Below, piece after piece: positions 35,346-44,203 of a DNA stretch of 64,000 nucleotides. How positions within the stretch are numbered: position 1 is the stretch's first letter; every line of letters begins with the position of its first letter. A model generated the notes under the pieces. The model was not told where the DNA came from. It saw only the letters and a program-made list of their open reading frames with translations, and made no database searches. The stretch is from Bacillus sp. 1780r2a1 (lineage in GTDB: Bacteria; Bacillota; Bacilli; Bacillales; Bacillaceae_H), in assembly GCA_024134725.1 (NCBI GenBank), contig CP099863.1, positions 1,421,501 through 1,485,500 of the forward strand, given 5' to 3'. Made by a program: the position numbers and the translations under genes.

Positions 35346-37616
35346 ATGAAAATACGTAAAAATTTACAAGAAGTAATGAACGTGTTGCAAACGAATAAAC
35401 AGTTTAAATCCAACATCGTTCATTGGCATACAATTGAAGAAAAAGAAGCCCAAACAAACCCATTTCCTTCACAAATTCATGAGAAAATACGTGAGGGATT
35501 AGAAAAGCGAGGAATTCTATCTCTTTATACGCATCAAGCTACTGCTTTTACATATGCGTATGAGAAGAAAAATATAGTTGCCGTTACGCCTACTGCTTCC
35601 GGAAAGACGCTTTGTTACAACCTTCCTGTCCTTCAAAGTATTATGGAAAATGAGCAGTCGCGTGCGCTATATTTGTTCCCAACAAAAGCTCTTGCACAAG
35701 ATCAAAAGACGGAGTTAAATGAGTTGATTGAAGAGATGGACGCTTCAATTAATAGCTACACATATGATGGAGACACGCCTGCTAATATTCGTCAAAAAGT
35801 GCGAAAAGCAGGTCATGTTGTTATTACAAACCCTGATATGCTTCACTCTGCTATTTTACCTCATCATACAAAATGGGTATCATTGTTCGAGAATTTAAAG
35901 TATATCGTTATTGATGAGCTTCATACGTATCGAGGCGTATTCGGAAGTCATGTAGCAAACGTTATTCGGCGTTTGAAACGAATTTGTCACTACTATGGAA
36001 GTAAGCCGGTATTTATATGTACTTCAGCTACCATTGCCAATCCGAAAGAGCTTGCTGAGCATCTTTTAGGAGAGCAGGTGGAGCTTGTCGATAATAACGG
36101 AGCACCGAGTGGAAAGAAACACTTTATCTTTTACAATCCACCTGTTGTAAATAAGCCGTTAAATATTAGAAGAAGCGCTACTCTTGAGGTGCGTAACATT
36201 GCAGGAGAGTTTCTGAAGAATAAAATTCAAACAATTGTTTTTGCTCGAAGTCGTGTTCGGGTTGAGATTATCCTTACGTACTTACAAGAGCTTGTGAAAA
36301 ATCAGCTGAAAGGTAAAGCGATTCAAGGATACAGAGGAGGCTATTTACCTAAGCAGAGACGTGAAATTGAAAAGGGGCTGCGCAGTGGGGAGATTTATGG
36401 GGTAGTTAGCACAAATGCACTGGAGCTAGGGGTAGATATTGGACAGCTGCAAGTATGTGTGATGACAGGTTATCCTGGAACGGTTGCAAGTGCTTGGCAA
36501 CAAGCTGGACGCGCAGGACGCAGGCATGGAGAAGCTGTTATTGTAATGGTTGCTAGTTCGAGTCCGCTGGATCAGTATATGATTCAAAATCCGGAATATT
36601 TCTTTAGTCGCAACCCTGAAACAGCACGCATTAATCCTGATAATTTAGTTATCTTAGTAGATCATTTAAAGTGTGCTTCGTATGAGCTTCCTTTTAAGCA
36701 AGGAGAAACATTTGACGGTGTAGATATTGAAGACGTATTGGAGTTTTTAGGAGAAGAGCGCGTAATTCACCTAAGCGGTGATAAGTGGTATTGGATGAAT
36801 GATTCGTTTCCAGCTCACAATATCAGTTTACGATCTGCTTCTCAAGAAAATGTCGTTATTATTGATCAGTCAGATATCGCTAACGTAAAGGTCATCGGAG
36901 AGATGGATCGTTTCAGTGCAATGACGCTTTTACATGATGAAGCCATTTATTTGCATCAGGGTATTCAATATCAAGTTGAGTATTTAGATTGGGATGAGAA
37001 AAAAGCGTATGTACGTGAGGTCACCGCTGATTATTTCACAGATGCTAATTTGGCTGTTAACTTAAAAGTGTTGGAAGCCGATAAAGAAACGAAAGCATCT
37101 TCTTATACGATGGGGTACGGCGATGTAATGGTAAGCGCGATGGCTACCATATTTAAAAAGATTAAATTTGAGACCCATGAAAATATTGGATCAGGTCCAA
37201 TTCATTTACCTGAGGAAGAACTGCATACAAATGCTGTTTGGCTTAGTTTTTCAAAAGAAGTATTTCAAGAGTCAGAAGAAAGGTTAGAGCAAGCTCTATT
37301 ATCGGTTGCTACCACCATTCAGTCAATTGCACCGTTAATGGTTATGTGTGACCCTTCTGATTTACATGTTGTTCCGCAAGTGAAAGCCGTTCATAATGAA
37401 GAACCAACCATCTTTTTATATGATCGCTACCCCGGAGGCATTGGACTTAGTGATAAAGTGTATGAACAAATGAAAGAAGTGTTGGAAGAAGCGCAGCAAC
37501 TTATTGCTACTTGTCACTGTGAAAGTGGCTGCCCATCCTGTATCGGATTAGAAGGACAAGGTGAACATGCTAAACAGGACGCGCTCTCATTGCTTCAGCT
37601 ATTACTAGCAAGGTAG
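35346..37616 (+). CDS. yprA: DEAD/DEAH helicase MrfA (YprA)
   Basis: 756-residue superfamily 2 helicase. Motif I PTASGKTLCYNLP, motif II VIDELHTYRG, motif III TSATIANP and motif VI QAGRAGRRHGE are intact. A C-terminal MrfA-type domain ends in a four-cysteine zinc site (CHCESGCPSC). In B. subtilis MrfA and MrfB (YprA, YprB) repair mitomycin C adducts independently of UvrABC. ATG 35346 follows TAGGTGATGAAG; in-frame GTG 35337 and ATG 35340 overlap the RBS. yprB follows within 10 bp. Confidence 0.93.
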   Translation: MKIRKNLQEVMNVLQTNKQFKSNIVHWHTIEEKEAQTNPFPSQIHEKIREGLEKRGILSLYTHQATAFTYAYEKKNIVAVTPTASGKTLCYNLPVLQSIMENEQSRALYLFPTKALAQDQKTELNELIEEMDASINSYTYDGDTPANIRQKVRKAGHVVITNPDMLHSAILPHHTKWVSLFENLKYIVIDELHTYRGVFGSHVANVIRRLKRICHYYGSKPVFICTSATIANPKELAEHLLGEQVELVDNNGAPSGKKHFIFYNPPVVNKPLNIRRSATLEVRNIAGEFLKNKIQTIVFARSRVRVEIILTYLQELVKNQLKGKAIQGYRGGYLPKQRREIEKGLRSGEIYGVVSTNALELGVDIGQLQVCVMTGYPGTVASAWQQAGRAGRRHGEAVIVMVASSSPLDQYMIQNPEYFFSRNPETARINPDNLVILVDHLKCASYELPFKQGETFDGVDIEDVLEFLGEERVIHLSGDKWYWMNDSFPAHNISLRSASQENVVIIDQSDIANVKVIGEMDRFSAMTLLHDEAIYLHQGIQYQVEYLDWDEKKAYVREVTADYFTDANLAVNLKVLEADKETKASSYTMGYGDVMVSAMATIFKKIKFETHENIGSGPIHLPEEELHTNAVWLSFSKEVFQESEERLEQALLSVATTIQSIAPLMVMCDPSDLHVVPQVKAVHNEEPTIFLYDRYPGGIGLSDKVYEQMKEVLEEAQQLIATCHCESGCPSCIGLEGQGEHAKQDALSLLQLLLAR

Positions 37617-37625
37617 GTGCAAGAA

Positions 37626-38879
37626 ATGTCGTTAAAAAATAAGCTTAATCGAATGAAAAAGCATTTACATGTGGAAGAAAAAGTGCCCGTTTTAAAAAGT
37701 GAGCCGCGTGATCATCAGCAAATAGCCTATGAACAGCAGTGGAATGAAAGGTTTGCTAAACCTTATTTTAGCGAGAATAACTACTGTATGATTCGGGAAG
37801 TACGCTATCCGATTGACCACAAGCACGGACATTATGCATTTTCAGAACTAAAAAAAGTGGTAGAAGCATGGAATAAGTCTCCGCTGTCACATCCACTTTC
37901 TGCAAAAGGGCATACAATGTCGGATTTATTTTTCTTTGATACAGAAACGACCGGGCTGAGTACGGGAACAGGCACAACCATCTTTTTACTGGGCTATGCA
38001 CAGGTGTTAGAAAATGAAGTGGTATTTAGGCAGCATGTGTTAACGGAGCCAAGCGGTGAAGTTGCGTTTTACGAAAGTTTTTTAAGAGCCGTGGATTATA
38101 CAACTCTTGTCACCTACAACGGGAAGTCTTTTGATTGGCCTCATGTAAAAACAAGGCACACCTTGTTGAGAGACCATTTACCGAACCTTCCTAAGTTTGG
38201 GCATTTTGATTTACTACACGCTTCAAGAAGGCTATGGAAACATAAAATGGATTCCGTTAAGCTTGCAAATGTTGAAAAAGAAGTACTAGGCGTTGACCGC
38301 GTTAACGATGTTCCAGGTTTTTTAGCACCAATGATCTATTTTGATTTCATAGAAAGCAAAAATCCTCAAGGGTTATTTGAAGTAATGGATCATAATGAGT
38401 CAGATATTCTTTCTTTAATTACGCTCTATATTCACCTTTCAAAGCAGCTTCTTTCTGAACATCAAGCTACTTTGAAAGAAAAGTTCGAAGTCGCTCGTTG
38501 GTACGAGCAGCTCGGTGAGAAGAAAGAAGCTCTCTCTTTGTATGAAGACGTAGCTAGTGCAAAAAGTGATGAAGAATACCAAGCGATTCGAGCTATTGCT
38601 TTTGAGCATAAGCGTAACAAGCAATTTGAAAAGGCAGAAGAGTTGTTTTTATATGTTGTGTCAAATGCACCAGTACTTCTTCAAATAGAAGCAGCTGTTG
38701 AGCTTGCTAAATTATATGAACATAAGTTTAAAAACTATGAGCGTGGGGTATTTTATGCAGAAAAAGCCTTAAAGCTGACAGAAGAAAAAGCGTTCATTGA
38801 AAATGATAAAATACAAGCCCTGTATAAGCGAGTTAATCGGGTTAAAGATAAGTATACTAAATATATTTCTAACTTATAA
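37626..38879 (+). CDS. yprB: DnaQ-like exonuclease MrfB (YprB)
   Basis: 417 residues. The RNase H-like 3'-5' exonuclease domain has ExoI motif FFDTETTGLSTGTGTTIF (about 102-119) with Asp and Glu ligands, ExoII VTYNGKSFDWP, and ExoIII ending in HNESDILSL. A C-terminal TPR-like helical region (about 285-410) follows. Works with YprA in mitomycin repair. The start is ATG 37626 (MSLKNKLNRMKKH as in B. subtilis); GTG 37617 is less likely. No clear terminator follows. Confidence 0.92.
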   Translation: MSLKNKLNRMKKHLHVEEKVPVLKSEPRDHQQIAYEQQWNERFAKPYFSENNYCMIREVRYPIDHKHGHYAFSELKKVVEAWNKSPLSHPLSAKGHTMSDLFFFDTETTGLSTGTGTTIFLLGYAQVLENEVVFRQHVLTEPSGEVAFYESFLRAVDYTTLVTYNGKSFDWPHVKTRHTLLRDHLPNLPKFGHFDLLHASRRLWKHKMDSVKLANVEKEVLGVDRVNDVPGFLAPMIYFDFIESKNPQGLFEVMDHNESDILSLITLYIHLSKQLLSEHQATLKEKFEVARWYEQLGEKKEALSLYEDVASAKSDEEYQAIRAIAFEHKRNKQFEKAEELFLYVVSNAPVLLQIEAAVELAKLYEHKFKNYERGVFYAEKALKLTEEKAFIENDKIQALYKRVNRVKDKYTKYISNL

Positions 38880-39042
38880 TGATTGTCAATTTATTACTGA
38901 AAATTCCAAATTATTAAATTTTCGTTTTCTCTATTTTAAATATTGTTCTATTTTTCAGACGTTGATAAAATAAGACGTTGTATTGTTTTTTTAGCAATTT
39001 ATATCAGAAATATAGAACTTTGGTGAGATGGAGAGAAGTAAT

Positions 39043-39138
39043 ATGAAAAATGTCATTTTAGTATCATTTTTCGCAGTTGTTTGTTTGACGGTAATTATTT
39101 TTAGTAGCATGAAAAACACGTACTTTTCTTTGATGTAG
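39043..39138 (+). CDS. Putative 31-residue membrane peptide
   Basis: ATG 39043 behind GGAGAGAAGTAAT; it begins MKNVILVSFFAVVCLTVIIF, a single hydrophobic helix, then SSMKNTYFSLM. No similarity recognised. It lies in the 350-bp gap between yprB and cotD, which otherwise shows AT-rich DNA and the cotD promoter. Good RBS and a clean membrane profile are the only support. Confidence 0.4.
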   Translation: MKNVILVSFFAVVCLTVIIFSSMKNTYFSLM

Positions 39139-39165
39139 TTTTCGAAAAATAGGTGTTTACATTAG

Positions 39166-39194
39166 TACATGTACACCCCTTATCACATACTGTA
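39166..39194 (+). promoter_or_regulatory. Candidate sigma-K promoter of cotD
   Basis: TACA, 16 bp, CATACTGTA: matches the sigma-K consensus and lies 38 bp before the cotD start. B. subtilis cotD is sigma-K dependent. Confidence 0.65.
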
Positions 39195-39231
39195 GTAATG
39201 TAATAACTAAACAGTGAAAGGGGAAAACAGC

Positions 39232-39618
39232 ATGTATCCAAGACCAGTAAAGTGCATGCCACCAATCGTGCATCCAACAAAATGTTGTACACAGTTTAAC
39301 AATCAGGAGGTAGTTGTACCTCATATTCATCCAAGCCATAATACGCTAGTGAATCAAACGAACTTTAAACATGTACACTATTTTCCACAAACACAATCTG
39401 TTGTAAATCAACAAACAAGCCAACAGTTCTTTGGTGGGGCGCAACAATTTCCTACACAAGTAGGTGGGGCAATGTCTCCGGGAATGCCGAATCAAGTAGC
39501 TGGTGCTCAAATGCCAGGCATGATGCCAGGTATGATGCCAGGTCAAGGCAATCAAGTAGCGGGAGCAATGGAAAACGGCATGATGCCAGGATATCCAGGT
39601 GCAAAAAGAAGATTTTAA
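39232..39618 (+). CDS. cotD: Spore coat protein CotD
   Basis: 128-residue inner coat protein. The first 60 residues are CotD-like (MYPRPVKCMPPIVHPTKCC, then HIHPSHNTLVNQTNFKHVHYFPQ) with paired cysteines and many His and Pro. The C-terminal half, beyond the 75-residue length of B. subtilis CotD, has low-complexity units of the type PGMMPGMMPGQGNQVAGA, repeated imperfectly. The start is ATG 39232 behind AAAGGGGAAAACAGC. The location between yprB and ypsA is the same as in B. subtilis. Confidence 0.9.
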   Translation: MYPRPVKCMPPIVHPTKCCTQFNNQEVVVPHIHPSHNTLVNQTNFKHVHYFPQTQSVVNQQTSQQFFGGAQQFPTQVGGAMSPGMPNQVAGAQMPGMMPGMMPGQGNQVAGAMENGMMPGYPGAKRRF

Positions 39619-39636
39619 TAAGAAATAAATGAATTG

Positions 39637-39663
39637 ATAGGAACTGAACATTTCAGTTCCTAT
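39637..39663 (+). terminator. Terminator-like hairpin after cotD
   Basis: ATAGGAACTGAA (39637-39648) pairs with TTCAGTTCCTAT (39652-39663). The following TCTTATG is only weakly T-rich. Confidence 0.65.
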
Positions 39664-39690
39664 TCTTATGTTTAAAGGAGTGCTTACACG

Positions 39691-40242
39691 ATGAAAGTGC
39701 TAACGATTTCAGGTTATAAACCATTTGAATTAGGGATTTTTAATGATCAGCACCCTGGTATTTCATACATAAAAAAAGCAATCATGAAGCGCTTAGTACC
39801 TCTTATCGAAGAAGGACTTGAATGGGTGTTAATCAGCGGTCAGCTCGGTGTAGAATTGTGGGCTGCGGAAGTAGTATTTGATTTACAGCTCGAATACCCT
39901 CAGTTACAGCTTGGTGTATTAACCCCTTTTTTAGATCAGGAAGAAAAGTGGAACGAAGCGAATAAAGAACTTTATGAATTTATTCTGAGTCAGGCTGATT
40001 TTGTGGATAGTATCACAAAAAAGAAGTATGAAAGTCCTAATCAGTTCCGCTTGAAAAATCAATTTTTAATTGAAAAAAGTGATGGCATTTGCATTGTATA
40101 TGATGAAGAGCATGAGGGTAGTCCGAAATTCATGTTAAAGGTAGCACAAGATAAGGCTGAAAAGAGCGATTATCCAATCATCACAATTACATCCTATGAT
40201 TTACAAGATATAGTTGAAGAGGAGAAGTTTTCATCTTTTTAA
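39691..40242 (+). CDS. ypsA: SLOG-family protein YpsA (DUF1273)
   Basis: 183 residues with a Rossmann-like SLOG nucleotide-binding fold: [15 protein letters not shown] at the N-terminus, [17 protein letters not shown] in the middle. In B. subtilis excess YpsA inhibits cell division, and it lies next to gpsB as here. The ligand is not known (an ADP-ribose-type molecule is suspected). The start is ATG 39691 behind TTTAAAGGAGTGCTTACACG. Confidence 0.9.
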   Translation: MKVLTISGYKPFELGIFNDQHPGISYIKKAIMKRLVPLIEEGLEWVLISGQLGVELWAAEVVFDLQLEYPQLQLGVLTPFLDQEEKWNEANKELYEFILSQADFVDSITKKKYESPNQFRLKNQFLIEKSDGICIVYDEEHEGSPKFMLKVAQDKAEKSDYPIITITSYDLQDIVEEEKFSSF

Positions 40243-40345
40243 ACAATATTGAAAAACATTTTACAAGATAAATTGACAAGTTGAGCTATTTCTGAAAAAA
40301 TGGTTTATAATAAACAAGAGGTTTATTGTATTCGAGGTGATTGAA

Positions 40346-40681
40346 ATGTTAGCTGATAAGATTCGTTTAACAGCAAAAGAAATTTTGGAAAAAGAGTTTA
40401 AAACAGGAATGAGAGGCTATAATCAAGAGGAAGTCGATAAATATTTAGACTCCATTATTAAAGATTATGAAGCGTTTCATGAAGAAATTGAGTTATTACA
40501 AGCAGAAAATTTACGCTTGAAAAAGCAAGTGGAAGAGTTATCAAAACGTCCACAATCCACAACGGCATCTTCGTACACGCCGCCACCAGCACAGCAGCAA
40601 GCTGGTACGACAAACTTTGATATTTTAAAACGTTTGTCTAATCTTGAGAAGCACGTATTTGGTAGCAAGTTATACGAATGA
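40346..40681 (+). CDS. gpsB: Cell division and growth coordinator GpsB
   Basis: 111-residue DivIVA-like protein (B. subtilis 98). The N-terminal lipid- and PBP-binding domain includes the [20 protein letters not shown] motif, followed by coiled coil (about 35-70). A Gln/Ala/Pro linker precedes the C-terminal trimerisation helix ([16 protein letters not shown]). It shuttles PBP1 (ponA, also in this window) between side wall and septum in B. subtilis. ATG 40346 follows GAGGTGATTGAA. Confidence 0.94.
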   Translation: MLADKIRLTAKEILEKEFKTGMRGYNQEEVDKYLDSIIKDYEAFHEEIELLQAENLRLKKQVEELSKRPQSTTASSYTPPPAQQQAGTTNFDILKRLSNLEKHVFGSKLYE

Positions 40682-40690
40682 TGAATAATA

Positions 40691-40722
40691 AAAATAGGAG
40701 TTGCAATTAACTCCTATTTTTA
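40691..40722 (+). terminator. Terminator of gpsB
   Basis: AAAATAGGAGTT (40691-40702)/AACTCCTATTTT (40709-40720) then TTATT. It overlaps the rnpB promoter. Confidence 0.85.
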
Positions 40723-40729
40723 TTATAAT
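40701..40729 (+). promoter_or_regulatory. Promoter of rnpB
   Basis: TTGCAA (40701-40706), 17 bp, TATAAT (40724-40729), ending about 14 bp before the RNA. Confidence 0.75.
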
Positions 40730-40742
40730 TAGAAAGGTCGTA

Positions 40743-41148
40743 ATCAATAGCGTTTGGGTAATTGCTGCATCTCTTTGAAGATGTAGAGGAAAGTCCATGC
40801 TCGCACAGGCTGAGATGCTTGTAGTGTTCGTGCCTAGTGAAGTCATAAGCTAGGGTAGCGTAACTGCTAACGGCGAGGAAAAAGCCTAAGTCTTTATAAG
40901 ATATGGCTTGAATACTCTGAAAGTGCCACAGTGACGAAGTCTCATTAGAAATAATGAGAGTGGAACGAGGTAAACCCCACGAGCGAGAAACCCAAATAAT
41001 GGTAGGGGAACTTTCCTGAAGGAATTGAACAGAGGGAAGGACAAAATGCATGCATTTTGTAGATAGATAATTACCACCGGAGTACGAGGTAGCTAGCCGC
41101 TTGTAGTACAAAGGAACAAAACATGGCTTACAGAACGCTATTGAACAG
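40743..41148 (+). ncRNA. rnpB: RNase P RNA, type B
   Basis: Catalytic RNA of RNase P, about 406 nt. It aligns by eye with B. subtilis rnpB along its length: GAGGAAAGTCCATGCTCGCAC near the 5' side, GTTCGTGCCTAG, AAAGTGCCACAGTGACGAAG, GAACGAGGTAAACCCCACGA, and GGAACAAAACATGGCTTACAGAACG at the 3' end. P1 is visible as CAATAGCGTT (40745-40754) pairing with AACGCTATTG (41134-41143). Ends are approximate. A minus-strand reading frame across it is an artefact. Confidence 0.97.
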
Positions 41149-41185
41149 CAGTCGACACTAGTTGTTAACCAAATATATTCGCACC

Positions 41186-41214
41186 AGCTCTTCATATCAT
41201 GAAGAGCTTTTTTG
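41186..41214 (+). terminator. Terminator of rnpB
   Basis: AGCTCTTCAT, loop ATC, ATGAAGAGCT, then T-run. Confidence 0.9.
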
Positions 41215-41229
41215 TGTTCTTTTTTCTGT

Positions 41230-41249
41230 TCTAAGCCTCAGGTCTTAGA
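41230..41249. promoter_or_regulatory. Inverted repeat upstream of the Lia locus
   Basis: TCTAAGCCT and AGGTCTTAGA pair with one bulge. Placed 80 bp before the liaI-like gene, it is a candidate LiaR operator, by position only. Confidence 0.35.
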
Positions 41250-41328
41250 TGAAAATCCAGCTTAAGCTCGTTTTGGAAAGAAAGAATTGTAGGTAAGATG
41301 AGAATAGAAAAAGAAAGGAGGCAACACG

Positions 41329-41679
41329 GTGAAAAAATTTGGATTATTTATTTTGGGCCTAACAGCAGCGGTTGTATTGATTGCTAACTTAGGACCGATG
41401 ATGCTAATGCTGCTAGGGCTTGTCATTTTATATGGTGTATGGAAGCAGGTAGTAAAGGCAACATCTTCATTTAAGAAAGCAGCTTTTGCAGTGCTTGGTG
41501 TGATTGTTATCTTGAGCATGATTGCTAACGTGCCAGCATTGTTTGGTATATTAGCAGCGATTGCGCTTTACTTTGTATACACCAAGTGGAACGACAGTGA
41601 AGTAACAATAACTAAAACAGAGGATCCATTTCAAAACTTTGAAAACCAATGGACAGAGTTAAATAAACAGTCTTATTAA
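41329..41679 (+). CDS. LiaI-like small membrane protein
   Basis: 116 residues with hydrophobic segments at about 5-20, 22-38, 50-66 and 68-84, and a charged cytosolic tail (EDPFQNFENQWTELN). It lies 12 bp upstream of the PspA-family gene, the place of LiaI, which anchors LiaH at the membrane in B. subtilis. It is not a close LiaI copy; B. cereus-group relatives are similar. The start is GTG 41329 behind AAAGGAGGCAACACG. Confidence 0.75.
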   Translation: MKKFGLFILGLTAAVVLIANLGPMMLMLLGLVILYGVWKQVVKATSSFKKAAFAVLGVIVILSMIANVPALFGILAAIALYFVYTKWNDSEVTITKTEDPFQNFENQWTELNKQSY

Positions 41680-41691
41680 GGAGTGAACACT

Positions 41692-42315
41692 ATGAAAAAT
41701 ATTTTTACACGCATGAAAGAATCAATTTCATCAGACTTACACAATATGCTTGATCAAAAACAGCAAAAAAACCCGATTGCCGCTTTGAATTATTATTTGC
41801 GTCAGTCCGAAGAAGAAACAGAGCGAGTTAGAAAGCTAGTAGAGCGTCAGCATCTATTAAAAGAGCAGCTTGTGCGTGAATATAAACTAGCAGAGTCAAT
41901 GAAAGAAAAGCGCCAACAGCAAGCGGAAGTAGCTCTGCAAGCTCAAGAAAATGACCTGTATAAATTTGTTCAAAAAGAGCATGCTCAATATGAAGAGCGT
42001 ACAGAACGTTTAAACGTATCCATTCAGCATGTGACTAAGCAGCTTGATGAACTAGAGCGCAAATACGAAGAGATGAAGCATAAACTGAAGGATATGCATA
42101 TTCGTAGAATGGAACTGATGGGGCGCGAAAACGTTGCGCGAGCAAATCATCGAATGAACACAATTTTAAACAACGATGAACTAGCATCGGATGAATATTC
42201 TAAGTTTTCGGATATCGAACGCTATATTGATCAATTAGAAAATCAAATTAATACTGATTATTATCGTCAAACAATTGATAGCAAAATTGCAGCTTTACAA
42301 AAAGAAGCAAAATAA
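41692..42315 (+). CDS. liaH: PspA/IM30 family protein LiaH
   Basis: 207-residue phage-shock protein A homologue, almost entirely coiled coil (B. subtilis LiaH 225). It opens MKNIFTRMKESISSDLHNML and has the PspA hairpin pattern with KNPIAALNYYLRQSEEET. It forms large oligomers that protect the membrane when lipid II cycle antibiotics act. ATG 41692 follows TAAGGAGTGAACACT; GTG 41683 overlaps the RBS. Confidence 0.9.
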   Translation: MKNIFTRMKESISSDLHNMLDQKQQKNPIAALNYYLRQSEEETERVRKLVERQHLLKEQLVREYKLAESMKEKRQQQAEVALQAQENDLYKFVQKEHAQYEERTERLNVSIQHVTKQLDELERKYEEMKHKLKDMHIRRMELMGRENVARANHRMNTILNNDELASDEYSKFSDIERYIDQLENQINTDYYRQTIDSKIAALQKEAK

Positions 42316-42365
42316 GTGTAATTAGGATAAAAAAATTTAATCTCATAGACAAAACGTGATATTCT

Positions 42366-42396
42366 AAAAAGGGCGTAGTAGTAGCTGCGCCTTTTT
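42366..42396 (+). terminator. Terminator between liaIH and liaFSR
   Basis: AAAAAGGGCGTAG/CTGCGCCTTTTT with G-U pairs. Partial read-through would keep basal liaFSR expression low relative to liaIH. Confidence 0.75.
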
Positions 42397-42439
42397 CATC
42401 AAAAGGAAACGCACTGCGAAGCGAAAGGAGGAGAACGGC

Positions 42440-43156
42440 ATGAAAAGAATTGTAGACAATGGATACTTCAATCTCATAATCATTACAGCGATCTTTATTT
42501 TATTTGTTGAAGTTGTCTTTTTTCATAGCGGGTTTATTTTTGCACTCCTTGTTGCTGGTGCTTTTATCTATATAGGCCGAAAGCGTCTACCAAGGCGGTC
42601 AGGTAAAATCTTATTTTGGATAGGAATTATTGGTGCTATTTTAAACTTAATTAATACAGTCGCATTTCAGTTCTTGGTTATTGCAATCTTTTTCTATTAT
42701 TTATTTCATTTTGTTAAATCTAAAAAAGAACCAGTATATATTACGCCTTTAACAGAAAGTCGAGAATCACTGCGAACACAAAGGCAGCTGTTGAAGAATT
42801 CATTTGTATCACGACAGCGCACAGACGAAAACGTTTATGAATGGAGCGACATTAATATTCAAAACGTATGGAGCGATGTGATAATTGACCTTAGCTTTAC
42901 TGTACTTCCAAAAGGAGAATCGGTTATTTTTATCCGACAGTTAGCTGGGAATGTAACCATCTTCGTGCCATATGAAACAGAAATTTCAGTTAATCACTCT
43001 TCTATGGCTGGAGCAGTTGCCATTTTTGATCATGTCCAACCCTTCGCTCCACTTCAAAACGTATATATGAAAACCCCAGAATTTGATAAGGCATCACAAA
43101 AAATCAAAGTGATGGTTTCAATGGGGGTTGGAAGTTTAGAGGTGAAGCGGATATGA
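42440..43156 (+). CDS. liaF: Envelope-stress regulator LiaF
   Basis: 238 residues. Three to four membrane helices lie in the first 90 residues (after MKRIVDNGYFN), followed by a cytosolic-facing beta-rich C-terminal domain (DUF2154 type: WSDVIIDLSFTVLPKGESV, VFVPYETEISVNHSSMAGAV). LiaF keeps the LiaS kinase inactive in unstressed cells. ATG 42440 follows AAAGGAGGAGAACGGC. Overlaps liaS by 4 bp. Confidence 0.92.
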   Translation: MKRIVDNGYFNLIIITAIFILFVEVVFFHSGFIFALLVAGAFIYIGRKRLPRRSGKILFWIGIIGAILNLINTVAFQFLVIAIFFYYLFHFVKSKKEPVYITPLTESRESLRTQRQLLKNSFVSRQRTDENVYEWSDINIQNVWSDVIIDLSFTVLPKGESVIFIRQLAGNVTIFVPYETEISVNHSSMAGAVAIFDHVQPFAPLQNVYMKTPEFDKASQKIKVMVSMGVGSLEVKRI

Positions 43157-44181
43157 GCATTATTCAGCGCCAGTTACTATGGGGAATCATAGTCGCTTTC
43201 ACAACGTTTATTACAATAACGATTAGCGTATTTATGGCATTTCCAATCCAACAGTTTACAGAGCTATGGGAACGAGAAGTATTTGACGTTCCGTTTATTC
43301 TTTTTTCCATAACGAGTAGCCTAACAGTGGGAGCAGTTTTCGGTGGCGCTTCTGGCTTGTTTTGGAGACAGCAGCTTGAAGTGGTTGAGAATCGATTACG
43401 TGAGATGAAAAATCGGCAATATCAAGACCGGAATGATAAAACAACGGTTCAAGAGGTAGAAAGTATTTTATCTAATGCAAAAGAAATTCAGCGCTTAATG
43501 AGTGAACAGGTGGAACAGTCGCAAAAAATGGCTAATGAAAAAGTTGAAGATCAGCAAAAGCGAGTTCAAGAAGTCATTATTCAAGAACGAAATCGATTAG
43601 CTCGTGAGCTTCATGATTCTGTGAGTCAACAGCTTTTTGCCGCATCTATGCTCATGTCAGCTTTAACAGAATCAACGAATGAAGATTCTCCCCAGAGCAA
43701 GCAGTTGAAAATGGTAGAAGGAATGATCAATCAGTCTCAGCTAGAAATGAGGGCACTACTATTACATTTGCGTCCGGCTGCATTGAAAGGCAAGTCGTTA
43801 CAAGAAGGAATTGCAGAGCTTTTATTAGAATTAGCCCAAAAAGTTCCGATGGAGCTGAAGTGGAATGTGGAAGAATTTTTGTTAGATAAAGGAGTAGAAG
43901 ACCATCTATTTCGAATTGCTCAAGAATCTGTCTCCAATGCGTTGAGGCATTCTAAAGCATCAATGTTGAAGGTATTGCTCGTTCAGCGTGATAGCTTGGT
44001 TATTCTACGCATTGAAGACGATGGGATTGGCTTTGATGTGGAAATGGAAAAGGTAGGCTCTTATGGATTGCAAAATATGCATGAACGAGCCGTTGAAGTA
44101 GGGGCTACCTTGAAAATTGTTAGTTTACCAAATCAAGGAACGAAATTAGAAGTAAAGGTTCCGCTTATCCAAAACGAATAG
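43153..44181 (+). CDS. liaS: Sensor histidine kinase LiaS
   Basis: 342-residue intramembrane-sensing kinase. Two membrane helices (about 9-29 and 46-68) with a very short outside loop, then a coiled coil. The HisKA_3 dimer domain has the phospho-His in ERNRLARELHDSVSQQLFAA. A C-terminal HATPase has N box FRIAQESVSNALRHS and G box EDDGIGFD. It phosphorylates LiaR when the envelope is stressed. The start ATG overlaps the liaF stop (ATGA), so the two are coupled. Confidence 0.94.
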   Translation: MSIIQRQLLWGIIVAFTTFITITISVFMAFPIQQFTELWEREVFDVPFILFSITSSLTVGAVFGGASGLFWRQQLEVVENRLREMKNRQYQDRNDKTTVQEVESILSNAKEIQRLMSEQVEQSQKMANEKVEDQQKRVQEVIIQERNRLARELHDSVSQQLFAASMLMSALTESTNEDSPQSKQLKMVEGMINQSQLEMRALLLHLRPAALKGKSLQEGIAELLLELAQKVPMELKWNVEEFLLDKGVEDHLFRIAQESVSNALRHSKASMLKVLLVQRDSLVILRIEDDGIGFDVEMEKVGSYGLQNMHERAVEVGATLKIVSLPNQGTKLEVKVPLIQNE

Positions 44182-44203
44182 ACAAAAGAAAGGAGAGCTG
44201 TTT

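Noticed and set aside
40707-41195. 162-residue minus-strand frame
   Set aside because: It covers the RNase P RNA gene; conservation belongs to the RNA.
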